Shown: positions 1 to 5,073, numbered from the stretch's first letter. The stretch is 5,074 nt of DNA from Gammaproteobacteria bacterium (GCA_021774015.1 JAJFJO010000327.1:1-5074), one strand, 5' to 3'. Program-made: numbers and translations. The notes: a model not told the origin generated them from the sequence alone.

Positions 1-1
1 A

Positions 2-367
2 GCAACAAGCATATTTGCCGCAGGTGCAGTAAACTCAAGCACTTACTACAGTACCAAAACCCCAAATGGCCACAAGCTCCCAAGCCAAGCAAAGCTACTG
101 GCCGGATGGTACCCGCCTGCAACTGATATTACCGTCTCCAATGCAAGCGGCTATGTGATCCGAGCGATCGTGCCAAATTCGCCAATTAATGATGGTGTGT
201 ACCCCAATAGCAACGACCATATTTATAACGACACCTATTCCGGTCTAACAACCGTGGTATTGACGGATAACTATGGCCAACAATTTTTTGGCGGTGCCGT
301 TAACCCAAGAGCATCTCTTTACGTAGCCTGTGATACCAGCCCAAGCTGTGTAACAGTGATCGGTTAA
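2..367 (+). CDS. Small exported protein of unknown function, 5' end cut by the window
   Basis: The frame is open from the first complete codon to a TAA stop, giving 121 visible residues. The first visible residues, ATSIFAAGA, look like the end of a Sec signal peptide with an AxA-type cleavage site (A-G-A before VNSS). If so, only about 10-20 residues are missing and nearly the whole mature protein is present. That mature part is rich in Ser, Asn, Thr, Val and aromatics, with alternating hydrophobic stretches that suggest a beta-rich fold. Two cysteines near the C-terminus (ACDTSPSC) could form a disulfide, which fits a periplasmic or secreted location. A GTG at 155 could serve as an internal start, but it would discard a good upstream reading frame, so I prefer the longer protein. 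I recognise no family. The lipoprotein gene begins 23 bases downstream on the same strand with no visible terminator between, so the two may share a transcript. Confidence 0.6.
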   Translation, partial: ATSIFAAGAVNSSTYYSTKTPNGHKLPSQAKLLAGWYPPATDITVSNASGYVIRAIVPNSPINDGVYPNSNDHIYNDTYSGLTTVVLTDNYGQQFFGGAVNPRASLYVACDTSPSCVTVIG

Positions 368-390
368 TCTTTAACAAAACATAGAGAAAA

Positions 391-837
391 ATGATGAATA
401 GAATAATAAAAATAATAGCACTACTTTCTTTACCGCTTCTTTTAGCCGGCTGTGCAACAGATGGCTACTATAGCAGCGGCTATTACAGCAGCAATGGTTA
501 TTATGGCCATGACTACTATAGCGACCATACTTACTCACACCCTACATGGAGTCATGCATGGTATCCAAAACATCATTACTATCAAAAAGGCAGTGGCTAT
601 TATAGCAGCGGCAGCCACCCTGATTATTATGCGCATCATAATAACAGTGGGTACTATAACAGTGGAAACGGCGGAAATTATGCTCATCACAGCGCCCCCA
701 CGCCACACCATGCAAGCAATAGTGGATACTACAGCAGCAAGCCGAAAAATTTAGGCGGTTTTGGCGGTATCATTGCACACGTAAAAAGCCCGCATGCTAA
801 AACCAACTCAGGTTCTGGACACTATAGTAGTAGTTAG
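391..837 (+). CDS. Tyr/His/Gly/Ser-rich repeat lipoprotein of unknown function
   Basis: The N-terminus is a textbook lipoprotein signal: basic n-region (MMNRIIK), hydrophobic core and lipobox LAGC with the lipidated Cys at residue 21. The next residue is Ala, not Asp, which in Gammaproteobacteria favours delivery to the outer membrane. The mature 128 residues are low complexity. I count about 22 Tyr and 16 His, six GYY units (GYYSSG, GYYSSN, GYYGHD, GYYSSG, GYYNSG, GYYSSK), and HH or HP pairs between them. There is no Cys apart from the lipidated one. No globular domain is apparent, and the chain is probably disordered or aggregates. Metal binding by the His clusters, or an adhesive or amyloid-like surface role, are inferences only. 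Two tandem ATG codons are possible starts. The one at 394 is better spaced (7 bases) from the weak GAG ribosome site at 384-386 than the one at 391. The product is not assigned to a family. Confidence 0.8.
   Translation: MMNRIIKIIALLSLPLLLAGCATDGYYSSGYYSSNGYYGHDYYSDHTYSHPTWSHAWYPKHHYYQKGSGYYSSGSHPDYYAHHNNSGYYNSGNGGNYAHHSAPTPHHASNSGYYSSKPKNLGGFGGIIAHVKSPHAKTNSGSGHYSSS
463..738 (+). repeat. GYYSS-type coding repeats in the lipoprotein gene
   Basis: Six GYY units are encoded here, four of them followed by Ser-Ser. The units use varied synonymous codons (ggc tac tat, ggc tat tac, ggt tat tat, ggc tat tat, ggg tac tat, gga tac tac). The repeat is therefore kept mainly at the protein level and is not a recent DNA duplication. 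The first two units are exactly tandem and the later ones are interrupted by His-rich segments. Confidence 0.7.
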
Positions 838-870
838 CTTTCAAAGGCCACTGGAACCATTTGATTAACC

Positions 871-905
871 ATACTTGCAAAAAGTATACACATAGTATAT
901 ACTTT
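871..905 (+). promoter_or_regulatory. Probable MazE/MazEF autoregulatory operator, nested palindromes
   Basis: This site lies in the 102-base gap before mazE. AAAGTATA (881-888) and TATACTTT (898-905) are perfect 8-base inverted arms around a 9-base spacer. AGTATATACT (894-903) is itself a perfect 10-base palindrome, and an upstream inverted copy ATACTT (871-876) can also pair with AAGTAT (882-887). AGTATA recurs at 883 and 894, 11 bases apart, which is about one helical turn and would put binding sites on the same DNA face. MazE-type antitoxins bind such palindromes as dimers, and MazF binding strengthens repression. The link to this MazE is inferred from position and symmetry. Confidence 0.65.
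875..903 (+). promoter_or_regulatory. Sigma-70-type promoter of mazEF
   Basis: A -35 element TTGCAA (875-880, 4 of 6 to consensus) is followed by a 17-base spacer and a -10 element TATACT (898-903, 5 of 6). Transcription should start near 909-911, leaving a leader of about 30 bases that carries the strong ribosome site AAGGTGGAG (924-932). The palindromic operator covers the spacer and the -10, so repressor and polymerase should compete directly. Confidence 0.6.
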
Positions 906-939
906 CGGTATGAATAAGTAGTCAAGGTGGAGCAGAGAA

Positions 940-1203
940 ATGAGAGTAGAAGCAAAGATACAAAAGTGGGGTAATAGCCTGGGCCTGAGATTATCTGGCC
1001 CAATAAAATCAATCCCTCACTTCAAAGAAGGCATGATCGTTGCTGTAGAGGTAAGTGAAGAAGGAATTGAAGTTCGCCCAATGAAGAAAAAACAAATGAG
1101 AAAACTGCCTTTTACGGAGGATCAACTCCTTAAGGGCTTAAACGCTGACACATCACACTCAGAAGAATTAGCGCTAATTTCACCAAAGGAATCAGAAAAT
1201 TAA
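940..1203 (+). CDS. mazE: MazE-family antitoxin (SpoVT/AbrB-type DNA-binding protein)
   Basis: This 87-residue protein is close in length to E. coli MazE (82). Residues 1-47 form the swapped-hairpin AbrB/MazE DNA-binding domain, recognisable from KIQKWGNSLGLRL near residues 6-18, the counterpart of VKRWGNSPAVRI in E. coli MazE. Arg17 matches the DNA-contacting Arg16 of E. coli. After a basic linker (MKKKQMRK), the acidic C-terminal tail (about residues 56-87) is the part expected to wrap along MazF, block its RNA-binding groove and be degraded by Lon or Clp proteases. The ATG is well supported by AAGGTGGAG 7 bases upstream. The stop codon overlaps the mazF start by one base (TAATG), so translation is coupled, as usual for antitoxin-first operons. 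The protein acts in the cytoplasm as antidote and as repressor of its own promoter. Confidence 0.93.
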   Translation: MRVEAKIQKWGNSLGLRLSGPIKSIPHFKEGMIVAVEVSEEGIEVRPMKKKQMRKLPFTEDQLLKGLNADTSHSEELALISPKESEN

Positions 1204-1556
1204 TGTCAAAGCAATATATACCAGAACGAGGCCACATTGTTTGGCTCGACTTCGAGCCCACCAAAGGAAAAGAAGTAGGTAAATATAGACCTACTCTCGT
1301 TTTATCCTCAAAAGAATACAATAAACAAACTGGATTAATAATTTGCTGCCCAATTAGCACGAGCATACGTGGCCACGTGACAGAAGTTCCAATATCATGT
1401 TTAGACAAACCCTCAGTTATTGCAGCCAGCCTCATTCAAACCTTGTCATGGAAAGAGCGAAAAGCCAAACTGATTACAAAAGCCAGTGCAGATAATATAG
1501 ACCAGACTCTATATCGAATTATCCCTCTTATAGGGGCTGATAAGTTCTTTGCTTGA
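1203..1556 (+). CDS. mazF: MazF/PemK-family toxin, sequence-specific endoribonuclease
   Basis: The 117 residues align almost without gaps to E. coli MazF (111 residues) over the N-terminal half. Shared motifs are YIPERGHIVWLDFEPTKG, then KYRPTLVLS (residues 27-35) and a YN-TG segment (39-44). Glu24 and Arg29, the active-site residues of E. coli MazF, sit at the same numbers here. The catalytic-region Thr52 is replaced by Ser52, a conservative change in PISTSIRG. The C-terminal half (AASLIQTLSWKERKAKLI) matches the conserved region that follows, including an Ile-Gln-Thr stretch in place of the usual Val-Lys-Ser. The enzyme is expected to cut single-stranded mRNA at a short motif and stop growth when MazE is degraded. 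The exact cut site cannot be predicted. Length and motifs indicate an intact toxin, and it ends in TGA. Confidence 0.93.
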   Translation: MSKQYIPERGHIVWLDFEPTKGKEVGKYRPTLVLSSKEYNKQTGLIICCPISTSIRGHVTEVPISCLDKPSVIAASLIQTLSWKERKAKLITKASADNIDQTLYRIIPLIGADKFFA

Positions 1557-1577
1557 TTTATTTTATATAAATCTAAC

Positions 1578-1606
1578 TTGACCAAACCACACCACCACCT
1601 CAAAAT
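1578..1606 (+). promoter_or_regulatory. Possible promoter of the aminopeptidase P gene
   Basis: TTGACC (1578-1583, 5 of 6) and CAAAAT (1601-1606, 4 of 6) are separated by 17 bases in the 82-base gap between mazF and the peptidase gene. The -10 is weak and the spacer is unusually rich in C and A, so this is only a candidate. A separate promoter would make sense, since constitutive housekeeping expression would not be left to a repressed toxin-antitoxin operon. Confidence 0.3.
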
Positions 1607-1638
1607 AACATGACCACCAATTAAAATGGTAACAAATC

Positions 1639-3420
1639 ATGAACACCGCCGAGAAACTTAGCAAACTACGCGCTTTAATGGAACAACATAATATCGACTA
1701 CTACTACGTTCCATCTACTGATCAACACGACAATGAGTATTTGCCCAAGTGCTGGGAACGTCGGCAATGGATCACTGATTTTACAGGATCGGCAGGTGAT
1801 GCGCTCATCGGCAAAAACCAAGCTTATTTATGGACAGACCCACGCTATTTCTTACAGGCTGAGCAACAACTCGATGCGAACTACTTTACCCTAATGCGCC
1901 AACAACAGGGCATGGCTGCACCGATTCACCAGTGGTTTGCACAAAATGGCAAACAAAAAAAAGTTGGCGTAGACCCGAGCCTGTTAAAGCTTGGGCTCAC
2001 TGAACGCTGGCAACAAGCGCTGCATGCCGCAGGCGGTGAACTTATCGCTTTAAATCACAACCTCATCGATCAAGCTTGGGCAGATCAACCTCAACGTGCA
2101 TCACACCCCATCACATTATTAGACACCCAATATACCGGACTGGATCGTAGCACCAAACTCAACAATCTACGCGCAACCTGGGAAACAACCGGTGCTGATT
2201 GTGAAGTTATTAGCATGCTGGATGCTATTGCGTGGTTATTTAATTTACGCGGTAAAGATATCAACTATAACCCGCTTGCAATCGCCTACGCTATAGTCAC
2301 ACAGCAAGATGCCACCTTATTTATAGACACAACCGCTGTATCACCTGAACAACAAAAAACTCTTGCACAAGATAATATTCATATTAAAGCCTATGAAGAT
2401 TTTTCAGGCGCTCTAAATACATTAACCGGCAAGGTATTAATTGACCCCAACAGCGCAAGTTGGTGGGTACAACAACAATTGACTCAAGCCAAACAGATTA
2501 TTCAAACAAGCTCAGCCATTACCATGATGAAAGCCATTAAAAATAAAACCGAGCAAGCTGGCATGCGCGAAGCACACCGCGTAGATGCATTGGCGATGTG
2601 TCGTTTTCTCGCTTGGTTAGAGCTCAATTGGCGAGGGCAAAGTGAATTATCCACAGCTGATAAACTGGAGGCGTTTCGTCGTGAACACCCCGACTGCCAA
2701 GGCTTGAGCTTTAACACCATCAGCGGCATGGCCGAACACGGGGCAATTATTCACTATGCTGTCAGCCAAGAAACCGACAAAGCAATTAGCGACGATAATT
2801 TATATTTAGTAGATTCCGGCGGCCAATACTGGCAAGGCACCACAGATATCACACGCACAGTTCATTTAGGCACACCGACCGAACAACAAAAACTACATTA
2901 TACGTTAGTATTGAAAGGTCATATTGCTCTACGCCACACACACTTTCCGCATGGCACTAATGGTGAACATCTTAACGCCATTGCCCATTGGCCCTTGTGG
3001 CAACGCGGCTTAGATTTTGGTCACGGCGTCGGGCACGGTGTGGGATGTTATCTCTGCGTGCATGAAGGACCACAAAGAATTTCCGGCGCATTAACTGGTG
3101 TTAATTTGCTTCCTGGCATGGTCGTTAGCAATGAACCTGGGTTTTACCTTGAAGGGCAATATGGTATCCGCATTGAAAACCTTGTGCTGATCGAGCAAAG
3201 CATAACAGCTAAAGAAAGCCTTAGTGGTCATGGCCCATTTTATACTTTTGATGATCTCACACTGGTTCCTTACGAGCGCAAACTCATCGATACCTCTCTA
3301 CTTAACAAAGAAGAGGTGCAATGGATAAACTCTTATCACAAATGTATTTTTGATCGCTTACACTCAGACTTGGATGAACAAACCCAAGCATGGCTAAGGT
3401 TAGCAACAACTGATCTTTAA
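1639..3420 (+). CDS. pepP: Xaa-Pro aminopeptidase (aminopeptidase P), long XPNPEP1-like form, peptidase family M24B
   Basis: This cytosolic metallopeptidase removes an N-terminal residue when the next residue is proline. The 593 residues follow the long three-part layout: a creatinase-type N domain (about 1-130, with VPSTDQHDNEYLP), a second creatinase-like domain (about 155-295), the pita-bread M24 catalytic domain (about 305-530) and an M24 C-terminal extension from about 532 (GPFYTFDDLTLVP). The five dinuclear metal ligands are all present: Asp392 (LVDSGG), Asp403 (GTTDITRT), His466 (GHGVGHGVG), Glu499 (NEPGFY) and Glu513 (IRIENL). The catalytic His372 (AIIHYA) and His475 (VHEGP) are also present. 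Spacing matches human XPNPEP1 nearly residue for residue, so this is not the shorter 440-residue E. coli PepP type. The ATG at 1639 lacks a clear ribosome site (only TGGTAA nearby), but no in-frame upstream start was seen and the N-terminal MNTAEKLSKLR is typical. It is intact and shows no frameshift. Confidence 0.95.
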   Translation: MNTAEKLSKLRALMEQHNIDYYYVPSTDQHDNEYLPKCWERRQWITDFTGSAGDALIGKNQAYLWTDPRYFLQAEQQLDANYFTLMRQQQGMAAPIHQWFAQNGKQKKVGVDPSLLKLGLTERWQQALHAAGGELIALNHNLIDQAWADQPQRASHPITLLDTQYTGLDRSTKLNNLRATWETTGADCEVISMLDAIAWLFNLRGKDINYNPLAIAYAIVTQQDATLFIDTTAVSPEQQKTLAQDNIHIKAYEDFSGALNTLTGKVLIDPNSASWWVQQQLTQAKQIIQTSSAITMMKAIKNKTEQAGMREAHRVDALAMCRFLAWLELNWRGQSELSTADKLEAFRREHPDCQGLSFNTISGMAEHGAIIHYAVSQETDKAISDDNLYLVDSGGQYWQGTTDITRTVHLGTPTEQQKLHYTLVLKGHIALRHTHFPHGTNGEHLNAIAHWPLWQRGLDFGHGVGHGVGCYLCVHEGPQRISGALTGVNLLPGMVVSNEPGFYLEGQYGIRIENLVLIEQSITAKESLSGHGPFYTFDDLTLVPYERKLIDTSLLNKEEVQWINSYHKCIFDRLHSDLDEQTQAWLRLATTDL

Positions 3421-3435
3421 AATAATCGTTGCTAA
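3400..3435 (+). repeat. Inverted repeat across the pepP stop codon
   Basis: TTAGCAAC (3400-3407) and GTTGCTAA (3428-3435) are perfect 8-base complementary arms with a 20-base AT-rich loop that contains the peptidase stop codon. There is no T-tract after it, so it does not look like a standard intrinsic terminator. It may be a weak terminator, an mRNA 3' end stabiliser or chance. Confidence 0.3.
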
Positions 3436-3447
3436 AAGCTAAGCCTA

Positions 3448-3476
3448 TTGACCTTGAAGCGCTAACACTCTATTCT
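3448..3476 (+). promoter_or_regulatory. Candidate sigma-70 promoter for the TIGR02449-type gene and zapA
   Basis: TTGACC (3448-3453, 5 of 6 to consensus) and TATTCT (3471-3476, 4 of 6) lie exactly 17 bases apart in the 116-base gap after pepP. Transcription would start near 3483, about 54 bases before the likely start codon of the first gene. Confidence 0.45.
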
Positions 3477-3536
3477 TACTGTTATCGGTTACAAACTGCT
3501 GATTAGTAGTTGAAAAATCTACAGGGAATGGGATTT

Positions 3537-3740
3537 ATGGACACGGCTGAATTAAACGGCTTAACAGTACAAATAGATAATTTACTGCTCTCAATGCAGC
3601 ATCTTAAATCAGAAAATAATGCACTGCGTAACAAACTAGCAACAGCGGCACGTGATCGTCAACGATTACAAGAAGCTAACCAACAAGCTACAGCCAAAGT
3701 GAAAAAAATCGTCCAACAATTAAAGGAAGAAATGTCATGA
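3537..3740 (+). CDS. TIGR02449-type small coiled-coil protein encoded next to zapA
   Basis: The product is a 67-residue, strongly charged helical protein with heptad-like spacing of Leu, Val and Ile through most of its length (LTVQIDNLLLSMQHL, then NALRNKLA and LQEANQQA). It has no signal peptide or membrane segment. Size, coiled-coil character and position directly before zapA match the TIGR02449 family of gammaproteobacterial proteins. That family looks similar to the division protein ZapB, but its function is not established. I chose ATG 3537 because AGGGA (3523-3527) sits 9 bases upstream. ATG 3528, in frame, would be too close to the ribosome site, and TTG 3510 lacks one. The stop overlaps the zapA start by 4 bases (ATGA), so the two genes are translationally coupled, supporting a shared role near the FtsZ ring. 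Confidence 0.8.
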   Translation: MDTAELNGLTVQIDNLLLSMQHLKSENNALRNKLATAARDRQRLQEANQQATAKVKKIVQQLKEEMS

Positions 3741-4051
3741 GCGATTCTGATAACATCATTACCATAAAAATCCTAGATCGCACGTACAGCATTAAATGCC
3801 CAGCGGAAGAAGCACAGCAGCTACAAGAATCTGCAACCCTATTAGATGAGCAAATGCGAAAAATACGCCAGGCAGGTGGTGGCAACAGCACTGATCGCAT
3901 TGCAGTGGTTGCAGCACTGAATATTTGTCACGAAATGATGTTGTTAAAACAACAAAAAAACAATTACATAGACACCATGAACCAACAGATTCAAGACCTG
4001 CAAAATAGAATTAAAAATTTCCTAGGCGCCGAAGAGGAAGTTGCAGTATAA
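3737..4051 (+). CDS. zapA: Cell division protein ZapA (FtsZ-associated)
   Basis: ZapA binds and cross-links FtsZ filaments and promotes Z-ring assembly at midcell. The protein has 104 residues against 109 in E. coli. The N-terminal globular domain (about residues 1-50) carries the family pattern ITIKILDRTYSIKCPAEEA followed by a helix with LLDEQMRKIR. The segment DRIAVVAALNICHEMMLL (about residues 53-70) leads into a C-terminal coiled coil (to about residue 96) that drives dimer and tetramer formation. A good ribosome site, AAGGAAG (3723-3729), lies 7 bases before the ATG inside the upstream gene. The stop codon TAA at 4049-4051 lies within the TATAAT box that probably drives the 6S RNA gene. 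Codon use and composition resemble the neighbours. Confidence 0.95.
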   Translation: MSDSDNIITIKILDRTYSIKCPAEEAQQLQESATLLDEQMRKIRQAGGGNSTDRIAVVAALNICHEMMLLKQQKNNYIDTMNQQIQDLQNRIKNFLGAEEEVAV

Positions 4052-4052
4052 T
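4047..4052 (+). promoter_or_regulatory. -10 box of the 6S RNA gene, overlapping the zapA stop
   Basis: A perfect TATAAT lies 7 bases upstream of the predicted 6S 5' end at 4059, the right distance for a transcription start. No convincing -35 element is visible 15-19 bases upstream, where the sequence is GC-rich zapA coding DNA around CTAGGCGCC. There is also no TGn extension. Activity may depend on an activator or on sigma-S-type tolerance of poor -35 sites. Both are inferences. Confidence 0.5.
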
Positions 4053-4058
4053 ATCTGG

Positions 4059-4209
4059 ATCGCAGTGGGATTGCGTATTTGAACCGATACGTAAAATATC
4101 GGGTTTTAAAACACAATGTTGTGTGCAAGTCCAACTTGATTGGAAAGCCTAATGCATTGTCAGATAATCCCACTTGAACCATTGGGTTCAATATCCAGCC
4201 TACTGCGAT
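4059..4209 (+). ncRNA. ssrS: 6S RNA, regulator of sigma-70 RNA polymerase
   Basis: 6S RNA binds the housekeeping RNA polymerase holoenzyme by imitating an open promoter, and it lowers transcription in stationary phase. It lies between zapA and fau, its usual place in Gammaproteobacteria. ATCGCAGTGGG (4059-4069) pairs with CCTACTGCGAT (4199-4209) as an 11-bp closing stem with one G-U pair, placed like the G-U in E. coli (GCGGGC with GCCUGC). Further parts matching E. coli 6S are GAACCGATA (4081-4089, E. coli GAGCCGATA), GAAAGCCTAATGCATTG (4143-4159, E. coli GAAGCCTTAAAACTG) and CACTTGAACC-ATTG-GGTTCAA then CCAGCCT (4171-4201). Internal hairpins include CCGATA/TATCGG, ACAC/GTGT and CCAA/TTGG. 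The ends are inferred from the stem and the -10 box, and the mature RNA may be some bases longer. About 151 nt is shorter than the 184 nt of E. coli. Confidence 0.88.
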
Positions 4210-4222
4210 ATTATAATTTTTT
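4199..4222 (+). terminator. Possible 3' end signal of 6S RNA, stem arm followed by T6
   Basis: The right arm of the 6S closing stem (4199-4209) is followed after seven bases by TTTTTT (4217-4222). In a transcript reading through from zapA, the bases ATTATA (4210-4215) could also pair with UAUAAU (4047-4052) and extend the stem up to the T-tract. For a transcript starting at 4059 the gap makes it a poor intrinsic terminator, which would leave some read-through into fau. Confidence 0.3.
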
Positions 4223-4249
4223 GCTGTATTCCCCAAGGGCAATCACCGG

Positions 4250-4831
4250 ATGATATATAAGCCAGAAATTCGCCGCCGCATCCGCGCACGACGCAAACAA
4301 ATGGACTCTTCTGCTATACAACAAGCGTCCGAACAAGCCGCTATACAATGCATCCAACTACCACAATTAATTGAGGCAAAACATATTGCTTATTATATTG
4401 CTGATGAAGGCGAGCTAGACCCAAGCTTTATTACAAACACCGAGCATGCTCAGCACAAATTATTCTATTTACCCAAATTAAATTCTGATCAACAATTAGA
4501 ATTTTATCAGCACGACAGCAGTAAAAAATTAGCGCCCAATCAATTTGGAATATTAGAACCTGACACATACAGTAATAACAGCAACATTGCTGCAGAAGAA
4601 TTGGATATTGTATTCACGCCACTGGTTGCTTTTGATCAACGCGGCAATCGCATTGGCCGCGGCGCAGGCTGTTATGACAAAACCTTTCAATTCAAATTAA
4701 ACTCGCACAAAAAACCACTGCTGGTTGGTTTAGCCTACGAGTTCCAAAAAATAGATGATTTTGATTCTAAAGAATGGGACGTGCCGCTCGATATGATCAT
4801 TACCGAAAAACATATTTATCTTAAGCCGTAA
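4250..4831 (+). CDS. fau: 5-formyltetrahydrofolate cyclo-ligase (5,10-methenyl-THF synthetase)
   Basis: This cytosolic enzyme uses ATP to convert 5-formyl-THF to 5,10-methenyl-THF, returning the storage folate to the one-carbon pool. The 193 residues are near the usual length (E. coli YgfA 182). Family features in order are the basic N-terminal helix (RRRIRARRKQM, residues 8-18), an acidic loop (DEGELDPSF), YLPKL, FGILEP, TPLVAFDQRGNRIGRGAG (about 123-140) and the nucleotide/folate loop GRGAGCYD (Gly136 to Asp143), ending in WDVPLDMIIT. The ATG at 4250 has AAGGG (4235-4239) 10 bases upstream and sits 40 bases after the 6S RNA. ssrS and fau are dicistronic in E. coli, and the absence of an obvious promoter here suggests the same. 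The gene ends in tandem TAA TAA. Confidence 0.94.
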   Translation: MIYKPEIRRRIRARRKQMDSSAIQQASEQAAIQCIQLPQLIEAKHIAYYIADEGELDPSFITNTEHAQHKLFYLPKLNSDQQLEFYQHDSSKKLAPNQFGILEPDTYSNNSNIAAEELDIVFTPLVAFDQRGNRIGRGAGCYDKTFQFKLNSHKKPLLVGLAYEFQKIDDFDSKEWDVPLDMIITEKHIYLKP

Positions 4832-4881
4832 TAACTAAAAATCCTGGGGCTAAACCAACCCAAAAATTTAATACTTTTCCT

Positions 4882-5073
4882 TTATTCAGTTTTGGAACCT
4901 AGACTTAATGACGCAGCACTTGCTGGACGTGGAGACCCTGGACCTCCCTCGCGTGGCGATGCTGGTGCTGACACTGGCGCAACCACCCCACCGCTAGGCA
5001 TAGCAAACAATGAAGCCCCTATTAACCCGTCTCCACTAGGTATAACAATGCGCAACGGAGTAGGAACTACTAC
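4882..5073 (-). CDS. C-terminal part of an unrecognised Pro/Ser/Gly-rich protein, start beyond the window
   Basis: Read on the minus strand from the window edge, this frame is open for 63 codons and ends in TAA (plus-strand TTA at 4882-4884). It starts with a hydrophobic stretch (VVVPTPLRIVIPSGDG), passes SLFAMPSGGVVAPVSAPASP and ends in a low-complexity tail rich in Pro, Ser, Ala and Gly (REGGPGSPRPAS, then SLGSKTE). It would converge on fau with a gap of 50 bases. The 70 bases at 4911-4980 are about 67 percent G+C, far above fau. The directly antisense frame on the plus strand is also open to the window edge, encoding collagen-like GRGDPGPPSRGD. It has no ATG or GTG start and no ribosome site before that stretch, so I prefer the minus-strand gene. 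I recognise no family and the coding status is only moderately sure. Confidence 0.45.
   Translation of the reverse strand, partial: VVVPTPLRIVIPSGDGLIGASLFAMPSGGVVAPVSAPASPREGGPGSPRPASAASLSLGSKTE

Noticed and set aside
463..738. GYYSS repeats as a DNA-level tandem repeat or CRISPR-like array
   Set aside because: Units are short, unevenly spaced and differ in codons. They are a protein repeat inside a coding gene.
452..754. A 100-residue open frame rich in Ala, Ile, Thr and Met within the lipoprotein gene
   Set aside because: It overlaps the lipoprotein in another frame, and its composition is what the Tyr/Ser/His repeat codons give when shifted. The lipoprotein frame has a signal peptide and lipobox.
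1130..1435. A 101-codon minus-strand frame across mazE and mazF
   Set aside because: Both plus-strand genes here are confidently identified. The antisense frame has no recognisable motifs.
1555..1573. GATTTAT/ATAAATC hairpin at the mazF stop as a terminator
   Set aside because: The seven-base stem is nearly all A-T and is followed by CTAACTTG, not a T-tract, so it is too weak to call.
3991..4242. An 83-codon frame on the minus strand across the 6S RNA gene
   Set aside because: It lies antisense to the zapA end and 6S RNA, has no ribosome site or family features, and the plus strand is explained by ssrS.
4845..4862. TGGG...CCCA hairpin between fau and the convergent frame as a shared terminator
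   Set aside because: Only four base pairs with a ten-base loop. A short T-run exists on the minus strand only, so the evidence is insufficient.
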